Positions 25,301 through 34,691 of a DNA stretch of 64,000 nt are shown here, piece after piece (position 1 is the stretch's first letter; each line of letters starts with the position of its first letter). Both the position numbers and the translations under genes were made by a program. This stretch comes from Mycolicibacterium rhodesiae NBB3 (GTDB taxonomy: Bacteria > Actinomycetota > Actinomycetes > Mycobacteriales > Mycobacteriaceae): NCBI RefSeq assembly GCF_000230895.2, contig NC_016604.1, forward strand, positions 4,526,001 to 4,590,000, given 5' to 3'. A model generated the notes under the pieces. It saw only the letters and a list, made by a program, of their open reading frames with translations, did no database searches and had not been told where the DNA came from.

Positions 25301-26377
25301 CACGTCAGCATTACACGACTCCCCGTTACAGGCCTCGCATTCGAAGACCGCTTGGCTCTTGCGGTTCCGCGAAGCGATATGCCCACATGCGGCGCATCGT
25401 TGCGACGTGTACGCAGCTGGTATCTGCTCGACCCGACCAGCCGCTTTGTCTTGCAAACGCGAGGCGAGCAGACCCCATCCGCTTCGACTGATGCCGCGGT
25501 TGAGGCCGCGCTTTTGATTTACCCGACGGCCCGGCTTCTCAACAGTGCCTCGTGCGCTGCTCATCATTGCGCGCACGTCGAGGGCTTCGATGCGAATCGT
25601 GTCGAAGCGCCGCGCGATATCTGTTGTGGTTTTTTCGACCCAGTCTTTACGGCGGTCGGTTTCACGGGCTCGAAGCTTCGCGATCGCGCGCTTCGTGCGG
25701 GCTCGCCTGTTGGATCCGGGCCTTGCGCGAGCGAGCCGTTGTTGCAGCGCACGGATCCGCCTGACCTCCCCAGGCGTCAGGCCCGGGGCGTGGAGCAGTT
25801 CTCCGGTCGACAACGCTGCCGACACCGCAATACCACGGTCGATCCCCACGATGCTGCCCTCACCGGGGCCGGCGACGGGGTCAGGAATGTGGGCGAACGC
25901 GATATGCCAGCGGCCGGCGCGATCCTGAGTAACTCGGTAGGACTTCACGTCCTCGGGGACCGCTCGGGAGAGGCGGAAACGCACCCATCCGACCTTGGGC
26001 ACCCACACTCGGCCGAGCCGGTGGTTCAGACGCTCAACGTGATGAGATTTGACCGCGACCTGTCGAAACCCCTCATGCACACCAGCTTTACGCCAGGTCG
26101 GTCGGCGATGAGTTCCACCGAAGAAATTACGCATCGCCTGGGCGAAGTCCCGCAACGCCTGCTGTTGCACTGTCTGGGATCCAGCCGCGAGCCAGTCGTA
26201 TTCTGCGCGGGCGGAAGTCAGCTGAGCGCACTGCTCGTTGTACTGAGGCGCACAACGTCCGGGCTGCCAGTGCCGTTGCTGCTCGACCGCCAAGTTCCAC
26301 ACATACCGAGCATGGCGACAATGCTCCGCCAATGCCACAACCTGCTCAGTGGTAGGAAGAAGCCGGTATCGCGACAC
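25193..26377 (-). CDS. tnpB: TnpB, RNA-guided endonuclease family (IS200/IS605 group)
   Basis: A 394-aa protein with the full TnpB layout. The N-terminal OrfB helix-turn-helix region is YRLLPTTEQVVALAEHCRHA. A RuvC domain carries all three acidic residues: Asp180 in GIDRG, Glu264 in IEALDV and Asp358 in NADVNAARN. A zinc ribbon has Cys328, Cys331, Cys347 and Cys350. It is therefore expected to be an active guide-directed nuclease, unlike catalytically dead TldR relatives. No tnpA lies nearby, so it is an orphan. It sits between pbpB and murE, antisense to the dcw operon. The first start in frame is the GTG at 26377. Confidence 0.93.
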   Translation of the reverse strand: MSRYRLLPTTEQVVALAEHCRHARYVWNLAVEQQRHWQPGRCAPQYNEQCAQLTSARAEYDWLAAGSQTVQQQALRDFAQAMRNFFGGTHRRPTWRKAGVHEGFRQVAVKSHHVERLNHRLGRVWVPKVGWVRFRLSRAVPEDVKSYRVTQDRAGRWHIAFAHIPDPVAGPGEGSIVGIDRGIAVSAALSTGELLHAPGLTPGEVRRIRALQQRLARARPGSNRRARTKRAIAKLRARETDRRKDWVEKTTTDIARRFDTIRIEALDVRAMMSSARGTVEKPGRRVNQKRGLNRGISRSGWGLLASRLQDKAAGRVEQIPAAYTSQRCAACGHIASRNRKSQAVFECEACNGESCNADVNAARNIAAGRAVTVRGDLGTSRSMNREPQLCPSAA

Positions 26378-26474
26378 CCTGGCAACGTAACTCTTAGCTC
26401 CGACAAGCCATCGAAAGGAGGGGCGTGCTCCGTACTACGACTAATGCCAGGAGCCTCGGCCCCGCAAGGATCCC
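26378..26474 (+). other. tnpB left flank and murE leader
   Basis: 97 bp between the tnpB start and the murE ATG. It holds AAAGGAGGGG at 26414-26423 and AAGGA just before murE, the latter a plausible murE ribosome site. The left boundary of the tnpB element must lie in or near here but I cannot place it. Any murE promoter independent of the pbpB transcript would also be here. Confidence 0.45.
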
Positions 26475-28007
26475 ATGAACTTGCGTCCCAGCCACCCCGC
26501 CGGAACCGCGCTCGGACAGCTCGCCGAGCAGGTGGCTGCGGTGTCGGCTGACGGTGGCGAGGTCGCCGACGTCCGGATCACCGGGGTGACGCTGCGCAGT
26601 CAGGACGTCGAAGCGGGCGACCTTTTCGCCGCGCTGGCGGGCGCCTCGTCGCACGGAGCCCGCTTCGCCGCCGAGGCCGTCTCGCGTGGGGCCGCGGCGA
26701 TCCTCACCGACCCCGCCGGAGTCGCCGAGATCGGGAACGACCTCGCTGTGCCGGTGCTGGTCCATCCCGACCCGCGGTCGGTGCTCGGTGACGTGGCCGC
26801 CACCGTGTACGGCCATCCGTCCGAGCAGCTGCGCGTCATCGGGGTCACGGGTACGTCGGGTAAGACCACGACGACCTATCTCGTTGAGGCCGGCCTGCGC
26901 TCGGCCGATCGGGTGCCGGGCCTGGTGGGCACCGTCGGCATCCGCATCGGTGGCCGCGATCAGCCCAGCGCGTTGACCACACCGGAAGCTCCCGATCTGC
27001 AGGCGCTGCTCGCAGTGATGGTCGAACAGGGCGTCGACACCGTGGTCATGGAGGTGTCCAGCCACGCACTGACGCTCGGCCGGGTCGACGGAGTGCGGTT
27101 CGCGGTCGGCGGGTTCACCAATCTTTCCCGCGACCATCTGGATTTCCACCCGACGATGCAGGACTACTTCAACGCCAAGGCGCAGCTCTTCGATCCCGAA
27201 TCCGCCACGCACGCGAGCATTTCGGTGATCTGTATCGATGACGAGGCGGGCCGCGCGATGGCGACGGTCGCACACGATCCGGTCTCGGTGAGCGTGACGG
27301 GGCAGGACGCCGACTGGCGGGTCGAGGAGGTGCACACGATCGGCGCGGACGCCGATGGCACCCAGGAATTCCTCGCCCTCGATCCGGCCGGTGTGCACCA
27401 CGGACTGCGGATCGGTCTACCCGGCCGCTACAACGTCGCCAACTGTCTGCTCGCGGTGGCGCTGCTGGATGCGGTCGGAGTGTCTCCTGAACAGGCGGCG
27501 CCCGGCCTGCGCGCCGCGACGGTCCCTGGCCGCCTGGAACCCGTCGATCGGGGTCAGCCGTTCCTCGCGCTTGTCGACTACGCGCACAAACCGGGGGCGC
27601 TGAAAGCGGTGCTCCAGACGCTGCGCGAGCAGAGCACCGGGCGGCTGGCCGTGGTGTTCGGCGCCGGTGGCAACCGCGATCCCGGCAAGCGCGAACCGAT
27701 GGGCCGGGTCGCGGCCGAACTGGCCGACCTGGTCGTGGTCACCGACGACAATCCGCGTGATGAGGATCCCGCTGCCATCCGCGCCGCGATCGTCGCCGGG
27801 ACGACGGAAGGTACCGCAGAAGTAGTCGAGCTGGGCGACCGTCGCGAGGCCATCGACTTCGCGGTCGCATGGGCGCAACCGGGCGATGTCGTGCTCGTCG
27901 CGGGTAAAGGCCACGAGCCCGGGCAGACCAGCCATGGGGTGACTCGCCCGTTCGACGACCGCGACGAGCTCGCTGCGGCACTCGAGGCGTTGGGACGTCG
28001 CACGTGA
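26475..28007 (+). CDS. murE: UDP-MurNAc-L-Ala-D-Glu:meso-DAP ligase MurE
   Basis: Adds meso-diaminopimelate to the peptidoglycan precursor in the cytosol, using ATP. It has 510 aa. The P-loop is GTSGKTTTT at 126-134. Substrate and metal motifs follow (EVSSHAL; DYAHKPGALKAVL). DNPR at 425-428 is the signature of meso-DAP-specific rather than Lys-specific enzymes. Three Mur ligase domains are present. The ATG follows AAGGATCCC. Its TGA overlaps the murF GTG by 4 nt. Confidence 0.96.
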   Translation: MNLRPSHPAGTALGQLAEQVAAVSADGGEVADVRITGVTLRSQDVEAGDLFAALAGASSHGARFAAEAVSRGAAAILTDPAGVAEIGNDLAVPVLVHPDPRSVLGDVAATVYGHPSEQLRVIGVTGTSGKTTTTYLVEAGLRSADRVPGLVGTVGIRIGGRDQPSALTTPEAPDLQALLAVMVEQGVDTVVMEVSSHALTLGRVDGVRFAVGGFTNLSRDHLDFHPTMQDYFNAKAQLFDPESATHASISVICIDDEAGRAMATVAHDPVSVSVTGQDADWRVEEVHTIGADADGTQEFLALDPAGVHHGLRIGLPGRYNVANCLLAVALLDAVGVSPEQAAPGLRAATVPGRLEPVDRGQPFLALVDYAHKPGALKAVLQTLREQSTGRLAVVFGAGGNRDPGKREPMGRVAAELADLVVVTDDNPRDEDPAAIRAAIVAGTTEGTAEVVELGDRREAIDFAVAWAQPGDVVLVAGKGHEPGQTSHGVTRPFDDRDELAAALEALGRRT

Positions 28008-29506
28008 TCAACATGACCATCGCCGAGATCGCCGACATCGTCGGGGGAACGCTCGCCGACATCACTCCTGAGCAGGCGGCCGCCACCCGGGTCACCGGAA
28101 CCGTCGAGTTCGACTCGCGCGCCGTTGGTCCCGGTGGACTGTTCCTCGCGCTGCCAGGCGCCCGCTCCGACGGACACGACTTCGCCGCCGCGGCGGTCGA
28201 GAAGGGCGCCGTCGCGGTGCTGGCAGCGCGGTCGGTCGGTGTGCCGGCGATCGTCGTCGAACCCGGTGTCGCCGGCGACCGGAACTCCGGCGTGCTCGAA
28301 CACGACACCGACGGTTCCGGCGCAGCCGTGCTGGCCGCCCTGGCGCGGCTGGCGGGTGCCGTCGCCGCGAAGCTGGTGGCCGACGGGCTGACGATCGTCG
28401 GCGTCACGGGCTCGTCGGGCAAGACCTCGACCAAGGATCTGCTCGCGGCAGTGCTCACTCCGCTGGGTGAGGTCATCGCACCGCCGGGCTCGTTCAACAA
28501 CGAACTCGGCCATCCGTGGACGGTTCTGCGCGCGACGGAATCCACCGACTATCTGGTGCTGGAGATGTCGGCCCGGCACCGCGGCAACATCGCGGCTCTG
28601 GCCGCTATCGCCCCGCCGTCGATCGCGGTTGTGCTCAACGTCGGCACCGCGCACCTCGGCGAGTTCGGTTCCCGGGAGGCGATCGCCGAAACGAAAGGCG
28701 AACTGCCGCAAGCTGTCCCGTCGTCGGGGGCGGTGATCCTCAACATCGACGACACCGCCGTCGCCGCGATGGCCGCCAAGACGGCAGCCCGGGTCGTGCG
28801 GGTGTCCCGCGAGCCTGGCGCCCGAGACGTCGACGTGTGGGCAGATGCGGTGACGCTCGACGAGCTCGCGCGGCCGCGGTTCACGCTCCACGCCGGCGAC
28901 AGTCAGGTCGACGTCGCCCTGGCGGTGCACGGTGACCATTACGTGTCCAACGCGCTGTGCGCGGCCGCCGTCGCCCTCGAATGCGGCGCCACACTGCAGC
29001 AGGTCGCCGACGCCCTCGGCTCGGCCGGCCCGGCGTCACGACACCGCATGCAGGTCGTGACCCGCCCGGACGGCGTCACGATCATCAACGACGCCTACAA
29101 CGCCAATCCCGACTCGATGCGCGCCGGTCTCAAGGCGTTGGCCTGGATGGCGCGGGAGGGTAGGGGAGGACGCCGCAGTTGGGCAGTGTTGGGCGAGATG
29201 GCGGAACTCGGTGACGACGCGATATCCGAGCATGACAACATCGGCCGATTGGCCGTGCGATTAGATGTGTCACGACTGATTGTCATCGGAACCGGGAGGG
29301 CTATGAGCGCCATGCACCACGGCGCGGTGATGGAGGGGTCGTGGGGGTCTGAGGCCTCCATGGTCGCCGACGCCGACGCCGCGCTGGCCGTCCTCCGGTC
29401 CGAGCTGCGGGCGGGCGACGTGGTGCTCGTCAAAGGCTCCAACGCGGCCGGCCTCGGCGCTCTCGCCGACCTCCTGATCGCTGATGCGGGGGATCCCACC
29501 GCATGA
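28004..29506 (+). CDS. murF: UDP-MurNAc-tripeptide:D-Ala-D-Ala ligase MurF
   Basis: Completes the UDP-MurNAc-pentapeptide by adding D-Ala-D-Ala. It has 500 aa and the Mur ligase three-domain fold. The P-loop is VTGSSGKTSTKD with Lys140, and further motifs are LEMSARHRGNIAAL, LNVGTAHLGEFGS and INDAYNANPDSMRAGL (MurF-specific). The GTG start overlaps murE as GTGA; an ATG three codons later (MTIAEIADIVGG) is an alternative. It overlaps mraY by 4 nt at the other end. Confidence 0.96.
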   Translation: MINMTIAEIADIVGGTLADITPEQAAATRVTGTVEFDSRAVGPGGLFLALPGARSDGHDFAAAAVEKGAVAVLAARSVGVPAIVVEPGVAGDRNSGVLEHDTDGSGAAVLAALARLAGAVAAKLVADGLTIVGVTGSSGKTSTKDLLAAVLTPLGEVIAPPGSFNNELGHPWTVLRATESTDYLVLEMSARHRGNIAALAAIAPPSIAVVLNVGTAHLGEFGSREAIAETKGELPQAVPSSGAVILNIDDTAVAAMAAKTAARVVRVSREPGARDVDVWADAVTLDELARPRFTLHAGDSQVDVALAVHGDHYVSNALCAAAVALECGATLQQVADALGSAGPASRHRMQVVTRPDGVTIINDAYNANPDSMRAGLKALAWMAREGRGGRRSWAVLGEMAELGDDAISEHDNIGRLAVRLDVSRLIVIGTGRAMSAMHHGAVMEGSWGSEASMVADADAALAVLRSELRAGDVVLVKGSNAAGLGALADLLIADAGDPTA

Positions 29507-30582
29507 GGCAGATCCTCATTGCCGTCGGGATCGCCCTGACGGTCTCGATCCTGCTCACCCCGGTGCTGATCAGGCTGTTCACCAGGCAGGGCTTCGGTCA
29601 CGAGATCCGCGAGGACGGCCCGCCCAGCCACCACAAGAAACGCGGCACACCATCGATGGGTGGCGTGGCCATCGTGGCCGGTATCTGGGCGTCCTACCTC
29701 GGCACCCATCTGGTCGGGGTGGTGATCGACGGCAGGGGCCCGTCGGCGTCGGGGTTGCTCGTCCTCGGGTTGGCCACCGCGCTCGGCTTCGTCGGCTTCG
29801 TGGACGACATGATCAAGATCCGGCGCTCGCGCAACCTGGGCCTGAACAAGACCGCCAAGACCGTCGGCATCCTGTCCGCTGCGGTGCTGTTCGGAGTGCT
29901 CGCGTTGCAGTTCCGCAACAGCGACGGGCTCACACCCGGCAGCGCCGACCTTTCCTACGTCCGCGAGATCGCCACCGTCACACTTCCGCCCGCGCTGTTC
30001 ATCCTGTTCTGCGTCACGATGATCTACGCGTGGTCCAACGCGGTGAACTTCACCGACGGACTGGACGGCCTGGCCGCGGGCGCGATGGCGATGGTCTGCG
30101 CGGCCTACGTGTTGATCACGTTCTGGCAGTTCCGCAACGCGTGTGCGATCAGTCCGGGTCTGGGCTGCTACAACGTGCGTGATCCGCTCGATCTCGCGAT
30201 CCTTGCGGCGGCGACCGCGGGCGCATGTATCGGATTCCTCTGGTGGAACGCCGCGCCGGCCAAGATCTTCATGGGCGACACCGGGTCGCTCGCGCTGGGT
30301 GGCATCATCGCCGGGCTGTCGGTGACCAGCCGGACCGAGATGCTCGCGGTGGTGCTCGGCGCACTGTTCGTCGCCGAGGTCACGTCGGTCGTCGTGCAGA
30401 TCATGGCGTTCCGCACGACCGGACGCCGCGTGTTCCGCATGGCACCGTTCCACCACCACTTCGAATTGGTGGGATGGGCAGAAACCACGGTGATCATTCG
30501 TTTCTGGCTGTTGACCGCGATCGCCTGCGGGCTCGGTGTCGCACTGTTCTACAGCGAGTGGTTCACCGCTGTCGGTGGCTGA
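29503..30582 (+). CDS. mraY: Phospho-MurNAc-pentapeptide translocase MraY
   Basis: Transfers phospho-MurNAc-pentapeptide to decaprenyl phosphate, forming lipid I at the inner membrane face. It has 359 aa and ten transmembrane helices. The Mg and active-site motifs are visible: GFVDDMIKI, NAVNFTDGLDGLAAG and the C-terminal APFHHHFELVGW His-rich loop. The start overlaps murF as ATGA. Confidence 0.97.
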   Translation: MRQILIAVGIALTVSILLTPVLIRLFTRQGFGHEIREDGPPSHHKKRGTPSMGGVAIVAGIWASYLGTHLVGVVIDGRGPSASGLLVLGLATALGFVGFVDDMIKIRRSRNLGLNKTAKTVGILSAAVLFGVLALQFRNSDGLTPGSADLSYVREIATVTLPPALFILFCVTMIYAWSNAVNFTDGLDGLAAGAMAMVCAAYVLITFWQFRNACAISPGLGCYNVRDPLDLAILAAATAGACIGFLWWNAAPAKIFMGDTGSLALGGIIAGLSVTSRTEMLAVVLGALFVAEVTSVVVQIMAFRTTGRRVFRMAPFHHHFELVGWAETTVIIRFWLLTAIACGLGVALFYSEWFTAVGG

Positions 30583-32002
30583 CGTGGGCGAGACGGATCT
30601 GCTGGTACCGGGCGCGCGCGTGCTCGTGACGGGCGCGGGTATCACCGGCCGTTCGGTGAGTGCCGTGCTCGAGCCGAAGGGCGTGCGGCTGACCATCTGC
30701 GACGACGATCCGCTGGCACTGCAGCGGTTGATCACACCCGCGAAGGTGGTCACCACCGCGGAAGCCCAGACGCACATCGCCGACTACGACCTCGTCGTGA
30801 CGAGTCCTGGATTCTCGCCGACAACGCCTGTGCTGGCCGCCGCGGCCAACGCCGGCGTACCGATCTGGGGCGATGTCGAATTGGCCTGGCGGCTGGACAG
30901 TTCCGGCCACTTCGGAGCACCACGGCAATGGCTCGTCGTCACGGGGACCAACGGCAAGACCACCACGACGTCGATGCTGCACGCCATGCTCATCGCCGAC
31001 GGTCGTCGTACGGCGCTGTGCGGCAACATCGGCAATCCGGTGATCGACGTGCTCGGCGAACCCTCCGATGTGCTGGCCGTCGAGCTGTCCAGCTTCCAAC
31101 TGCACTGGGCGCCGTCGCTGAGGCCGGAGGCGGGCGTGGTGCTCAATGTCGCCGAGGACCACCTCGACTGGCACGGCAGCATGGCGGCCTACGCGGCCGA
31201 CAAGGCCCGCGTGCTGGGCGGCCGCGTCGCGGTCGGGGGGCTGGACGATCCGGTGGCCGCGGAACTGCTGGCCGCGTCGCCTGCCCCGATGCGGGTCGGC
31301 TTCCGGCTCGGCGAACCGGCGGCGGGGGAGTTGGGAGTGGCTGGCGGCGTGCTCGTTGACAACGCGTTCGGCGACCGGGTTCCGCTGGCCGACGCGGCGT
31401 CCATTCCGGTGGCCGGACCAGTGGGGGTGCTCGACGCGCTGGGTGCGGCGGCGCTGGCCCGCGCGATCGGAGTGCGGCCCGACTCCGTGGCTGGCGCGCT
31501 CGCGGGGTTTCAGGTCGGCAGGCACCGGGCCGAGATCATCGGCACGCACAACGGCGTGACCTACGTCGACGACTCCAAGGCCACCAACCCCCACGCCGCT
31601 CAGGCCTCGATCGCCGCATACCCGCGGGTGGTCTGGATCGCGGGTGGGTTGCTCAAGGGCGCCTCGGTCGACGAACTCGTAGCGGCGGTGGGGAATCGGC
31701 TGGTCGGAGCGGTGCTGATCGGACGTGACCGCGAGTTGATCGCCAACGCGTTATCGCGACACGCCCCGGATGTCCCCGTGGTTCAGCCTGTGACGGGGGA
31801 GGATTTTGGGGTGCATGGGAAAGATGAGACTGGTGTGACTGGCGAGGCGGTGATGGCGACCGTCATCGACGCCGCGTCACGTCTCGCCGGACCTGGGGAC
31901 ACCGTCCTGCTGGCACCGGCCGGGGCATCCTTCGACCAGTTCAGCGGCTACGGCCATCGGGGCGATGCGTTCGCCGCGGCCGTGCGCGCCCTGTCCCGGT
32001 AG
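30575..32002 (+). CDS. murD: UDP-MurNAc-L-Ala:D-Glu ligase MurD
   Basis: Adds D-glutamate to UDP-MurNAc-L-Ala. Starting at the GTG at 30575, 8 nt before the end of mraY, it has 475 aa and begins MADVGETDLLVPGARVLVTGAG. A second GTG at 30584 is equally possible. The P-loop is VTGTNGKTTTTSM, with ELSSFQLHW and YVDDSKATNPHAA as family motifs. The longer frame starting at 30536 lies inside the mraY coding end and is rejected. The ftsW ATG follows after 5 nt. Confidence 0.94.
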   Translation: MADVGETDLLVPGARVLVTGAGITGRSVSAVLEPKGVRLTICDDDPLALQRLITPAKVVTTAEAQTHIADYDLVVTSPGFSPTTPVLAAAANAGVPIWGDVELAWRLDSSGHFGAPRQWLVVTGTNGKTTTTSMLHAMLIADGRRTALCGNIGNPVIDVLGEPSDVLAVELSSFQLHWAPSLRPEAGVVLNVAEDHLDWHGSMAAYAADKARVLGGRVAVGGLDDPVAAELLAASPAPMRVGFRLGEPAAGELGVAGGVLVDNAFGDRVPLADAASIPVAGPVGVLDALGAAALARAIGVRPDSVAGALAGFQVGRHRAEIIGTHNGVTYVDDSKATNPHAAQASIAAYPRVVWIAGGLLKGASVDELVAAVGNRLVGAVLIGRDRELIANALSRHAPDVPVVQPVTGEDFGVHGKDETGVTGEAVMATVIDAASRLAGPGDTVLLAPAGASFDQFSGYGHRGDAFAAAVRALSR

Positions 32003-32007
32003 CGGCG

Positions 32008-33537
32008 ATGAGCAACATCCTGACCCGATTGCGGCTGCGCAGGACGGGCGACGACACTTCGACCGAGACCGCGCCGGTGGAGAAGGAACCTCGTACCCGC
32101 TTCGGCGCCTGGCTCGGCAGGCCAATGACCTCGTTCCACCTCATCATCGCGGTGGCGGCGCTGCTCGTCACACTCGGTCTGACGATGGTGCTCTCCGCAT
32201 CGGGGGTGTACTCCTACGACACCGACGGGTCACCGTGGATGGTGTTCGCCAGGCAGGTGTTGTGGACCTTTGTCGGTCTGTTCGCGTTCTACGTCGCGAT
32301 GCGGATGCCCGTCAGTGTGATGCGCCGCCTGGCGTTCAGCGGATTCGCCGTCACAATCGTGCTGTTGGTCCTGGTGCTCATTCCGGGAATCGGCAAGGTG
32401 GCCAACGGCTCTCGCGGTTGGTTCGTCATCGCGGGCCTCTCGATGCAGCCGTCAGAACTGGCCAAGATCGCGTTTCTGCTCTGGGGTGCGCACCTGCTGG
32501 CCACGCGCCGTATGGAGCGGGCTTCGCTGCGCGAGATGTTGATCCCGCTGGTGCCTGCGGCGGTCGTCGCTCTGGCGCTCATCGTCGCCCAGCCCGACCT
32601 CGGCCAAACCGTGTCGTTGGGCATCATCCTGCTCGGCCTGCTCTGGTACGCCGGTCTGCCGCTGCGGGTGTTCGTGTCGTCGCTGTTTGCGGTGATGCTG
32701 TCGGCGGCGGTCCTCGCCATGGCCGAGGGCTACCGCTCCGACCGGGTGATGTCGTGGCTCAATCCCGGCGCGGACTCCCAGGGCTCGGGCTACCAGGCCC
32801 GCCAGGCGCGCTTCGCGCTGGCCAACGGCGGCATCTTCGGCGACGGACTGGGGCAGGGCACCGCAAAGTGGAACTATCTGCCCAACGCCCACAACGACTT
32901 CATCTTCGCCATCATCGGTGAGGAACTCGGCTTCGTCGGCGCCGCGGGCCTGCTGTGTCTGTTCGGGTTGTTCGCCTACACCGGCATGCGGATCGCCCGT
33001 CGATCGGCTGACCCCTTCCTGCGACTGTTGACCGCCACCGCGACGCTGTGGGTGATGGGTCAGGTGTTCATCAACGTCGGCTACGTGGTGGGGCTGCTGC
33101 CGGTGACCGGGTTGCAGTTGCCGCTGATCTCCGCCGGTGGAACATCAACGGCGACAACGCTCTTGATGGTCGGCATCATGGCCAACGCGGCTCGACACGA
33201 ACCCGAGGCGGTGGCCGCGCTGCGTGCCGGTCGTGACGACAGGGTCAACCGACTGCTGCGGCTGCCCCTGCCCTCGCCCTATGTGCCCAGCCGCACCGAG
33301 TCGGTGCGTGACCGACTGCGTACCCAGAAAAAGGAATCGCGGCCGCGGCCCACCGCGAACTCCCGGGGCGCGAAATCGGCCAAGGCCGGTACCAGGACCG
33401 CCCGCAAGCCCGCCGGTGAGAACCGGCGCCAAACCCCCACGCCTGCCAGAGCGGTGCGAGCCCCAAGGCATCATGGAGACGGTCGAGATCGCAGCGGCCG
33501 ACGGGCTCGCACATTGGAAGGTCAGCGTTACGGGTGA
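32008..33537 (+). CDS. ftsW: Septal peptidoglycan polymerase FtsW (SEDS)
   Basis: A SEDS glycosyltransferase that polymerises lipid II at the septum with PbpB. It has 509 aa and ten transmembrane helices from about residue 45 to 400. Family signatures are SRGWFVIAGLSMQPSELAK, the large outer loop with GTAKWNYLPNAHNDFIFAII and the LPLISAGGTSTATTLLM helix. A long, very basic cytosolic tail (about 100 aa) is typical of mycobacterial FtsW and is the part reported to contact FtsZ. Its TGA overlaps the murG GTG. Confidence 0.96.
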   Translation: MSNILTRLRLRRTGDDTSTETAPVEKEPRTRFGAWLGRPMTSFHLIIAVAALLVTLGLTMVLSASGVYSYDTDGSPWMVFARQVLWTFVGLFAFYVAMRMPVSVMRRLAFSGFAVTIVLLVLVLIPGIGKVANGSRGWFVIAGLSMQPSELAKIAFLLWGAHLLATRRMERASLREMLIPLVPAAVVALALIVAQPDLGQTVSLGIILLGLLWYAGLPLRVFVSSLFAVMLSAAVLAMAEGYRSDRVMSWLNPGADSQGSGYQARQARFALANGGIFGDGLGQGTAKWNYLPNAHNDFIFAIIGEELGFVGAAGLLCLFGLFAYTGMRIARRSADPFLRLLTATATLWVMGQVFINVGYVVGLLPVTGLQLPLISAGGTSTATTLLMVGIMANAARHEPEAVAALRAGRDDRVNRLLRLPLPSPYVPSRTESVRDRLRTQKKESRPRPTANSRGAKSAKAGTRTARKPAGENRRQTPTPARAVRAPRHHGDGRDRSGRRARTLEGQRYG

Positions 33538-34691
33538 AAAGCACGAGTTCCCGAAGGGGCGAGCGGTGGGCCCACGCGCGCAGCAACGGGGACGACCGGG
33601 GGATATCCGTGGTGCTCGCGGGCGGTGGCACCGCGGGTCATGTCGAACCGGCGATGGCGGTGGCCGACGCACTGCGCGCGATCGATCCTGATGTGCGGAT
33701 CACTGCACTGGGCACCGAACGCGGTTTGGAGACCCGGCTGGTGCCGCAGCGCGGTTACGACCTGGAGCTGATCACCCCCGTCCCACTTCCCCGCAAGCCA
33801 TCCGCCGACCTCGCCCGACTGCCGTGGCGCATCGGCCGGGCAGTGCGGCAGACCCGCGCTGTGCTCGACGACGTCGACGCCGACGTCGTCATCGGATTCG
33901 GTGGGTACGTCGCGCTGCCGGCATACCTGGCAGCTCGCCGGAGGGTACCGGTGGTGGTCCACGAGGCCAACGCCAGCGCCGGGTGGGCCAACCGCGTCGG
34001 CGCCCGGTCTGCGCGACGCGTGCTGTCGGCGGTTCCTGATCCGGGACTTCGTGACGTCGAGGTAGTCGGGGTGCCGGTGCGCGCCGCCATCACGTCACTG
34101 GACCGCATGGCGCTGCGCGCCGAGGCGCGCGCCCACTTCGGATTCGACGAGACCGCCAACGTGCTGTTGGTGTTCGGTGGCTCCCAGGGCGCGCAGTCGT
34201 TGAATCGGGCGGTATCGGGGGCTGCCAAAGACCTTGCTGCGGCAGGTATCTCGGTGCTGCATGCGCACGGTCCGAAGAACACGCTCGCGTTACGGGACCC
34301 TGCCGACGGTGATCCGCCTTACGTCGCCGTGCCGTATCTGGACCGGATGGACCTCGCGTACTCGGCCGCCGATCTCGCGATCTGCAGGTCCGGGGCGATG
34401 ACGGTCGCGGAGGTGAGCGCCGTCGGGCTGCCCGCGGTGTATGTGCCGCTGCCGATCGGCAACGGGGAGCAGCGACTCAACGCACTGCCCGTCGTGAACG
34501 CCGGCGGCGGCGTCCTCGTCGACGACGCGGATCTTTCACCGCAATTCGTCGGCGAGACGGTCACCGGATTGTTCACCGAGACGGGGCGTCTGCAGGCGAT
34601 GACGGCCGCCGCCGCACTGGCAGGCCACCGCGATGCTGCGCAGAAGGTCGCCGAGATCGCACTCGATGTCGCCCGAAAGGGACTGCGGTGA
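33534..34691 (+). CDS. murG: UDP-GlcNAc:lipid I GlcNAc transferase MurG
   Basis: Makes lipid II from lipid I on the cytosolic membrane face. It is a GT-B/GT28 protein of 385 aa with GGGTAGHVEPAMAVADAL near residue 28, GFGGYVALPAYLAA, HEANASAGWANR and the donor-binding GGSQGAQSLN plus CRSGAMTVAEVSAVGLPAVYVPLP. The first 23 residues are poorly conserved. The GTG at 33534 overlaps ftsW as GTGA; a start at the GTG at 33567 would shorten the protein by 11 residues. Confidence 0.96.
   Translation: MKSTSSRRGERWAHARSNGDDRGISVVLAGGGTAGHVEPAMAVADALRAIDPDVRITALGTERGLETRLVPQRGYDLELITPVPLPRKPSADLARLPWRIGRAVRQTRAVLDDVDADVVIGFGGYVALPAYLAARRRVPVVVHEANASAGWANRVGARSARRVLSAVPDPGLRDVEVVGVPVRAAITSLDRMALRAEARAHFGFDETANVLLVFGGSQGAQSLNRAVSGAAKDLAAAGISVLHAHGPKNTLALRDPADGDPPYVAVPYLDRMDLAYSAADLAICRSGAMTVAEVSAVGLPAVYVPLPIGNGEQRLNALPVVNAGGGVLVDDADLSPQFVGETVTGLFTETGRLQAMTAAAALAGHRDAAQKVAEIALDVARKGLR

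Noticed and set aside
25193..26377. A TldR-type (dead TnpB) transcription repressor
   Set aside because: All three RuvC acidic residues and the zinc ribbon are present, so a nuclease-dead repressor is unlikely.
27578..30777. Long minus-strand frames antisense to murE, murF and mraY
   Set aside because: The sense strand encodes complete Mur enzymes and MraY; the antisense products are Arg/Asp/Gly-rich shadows.
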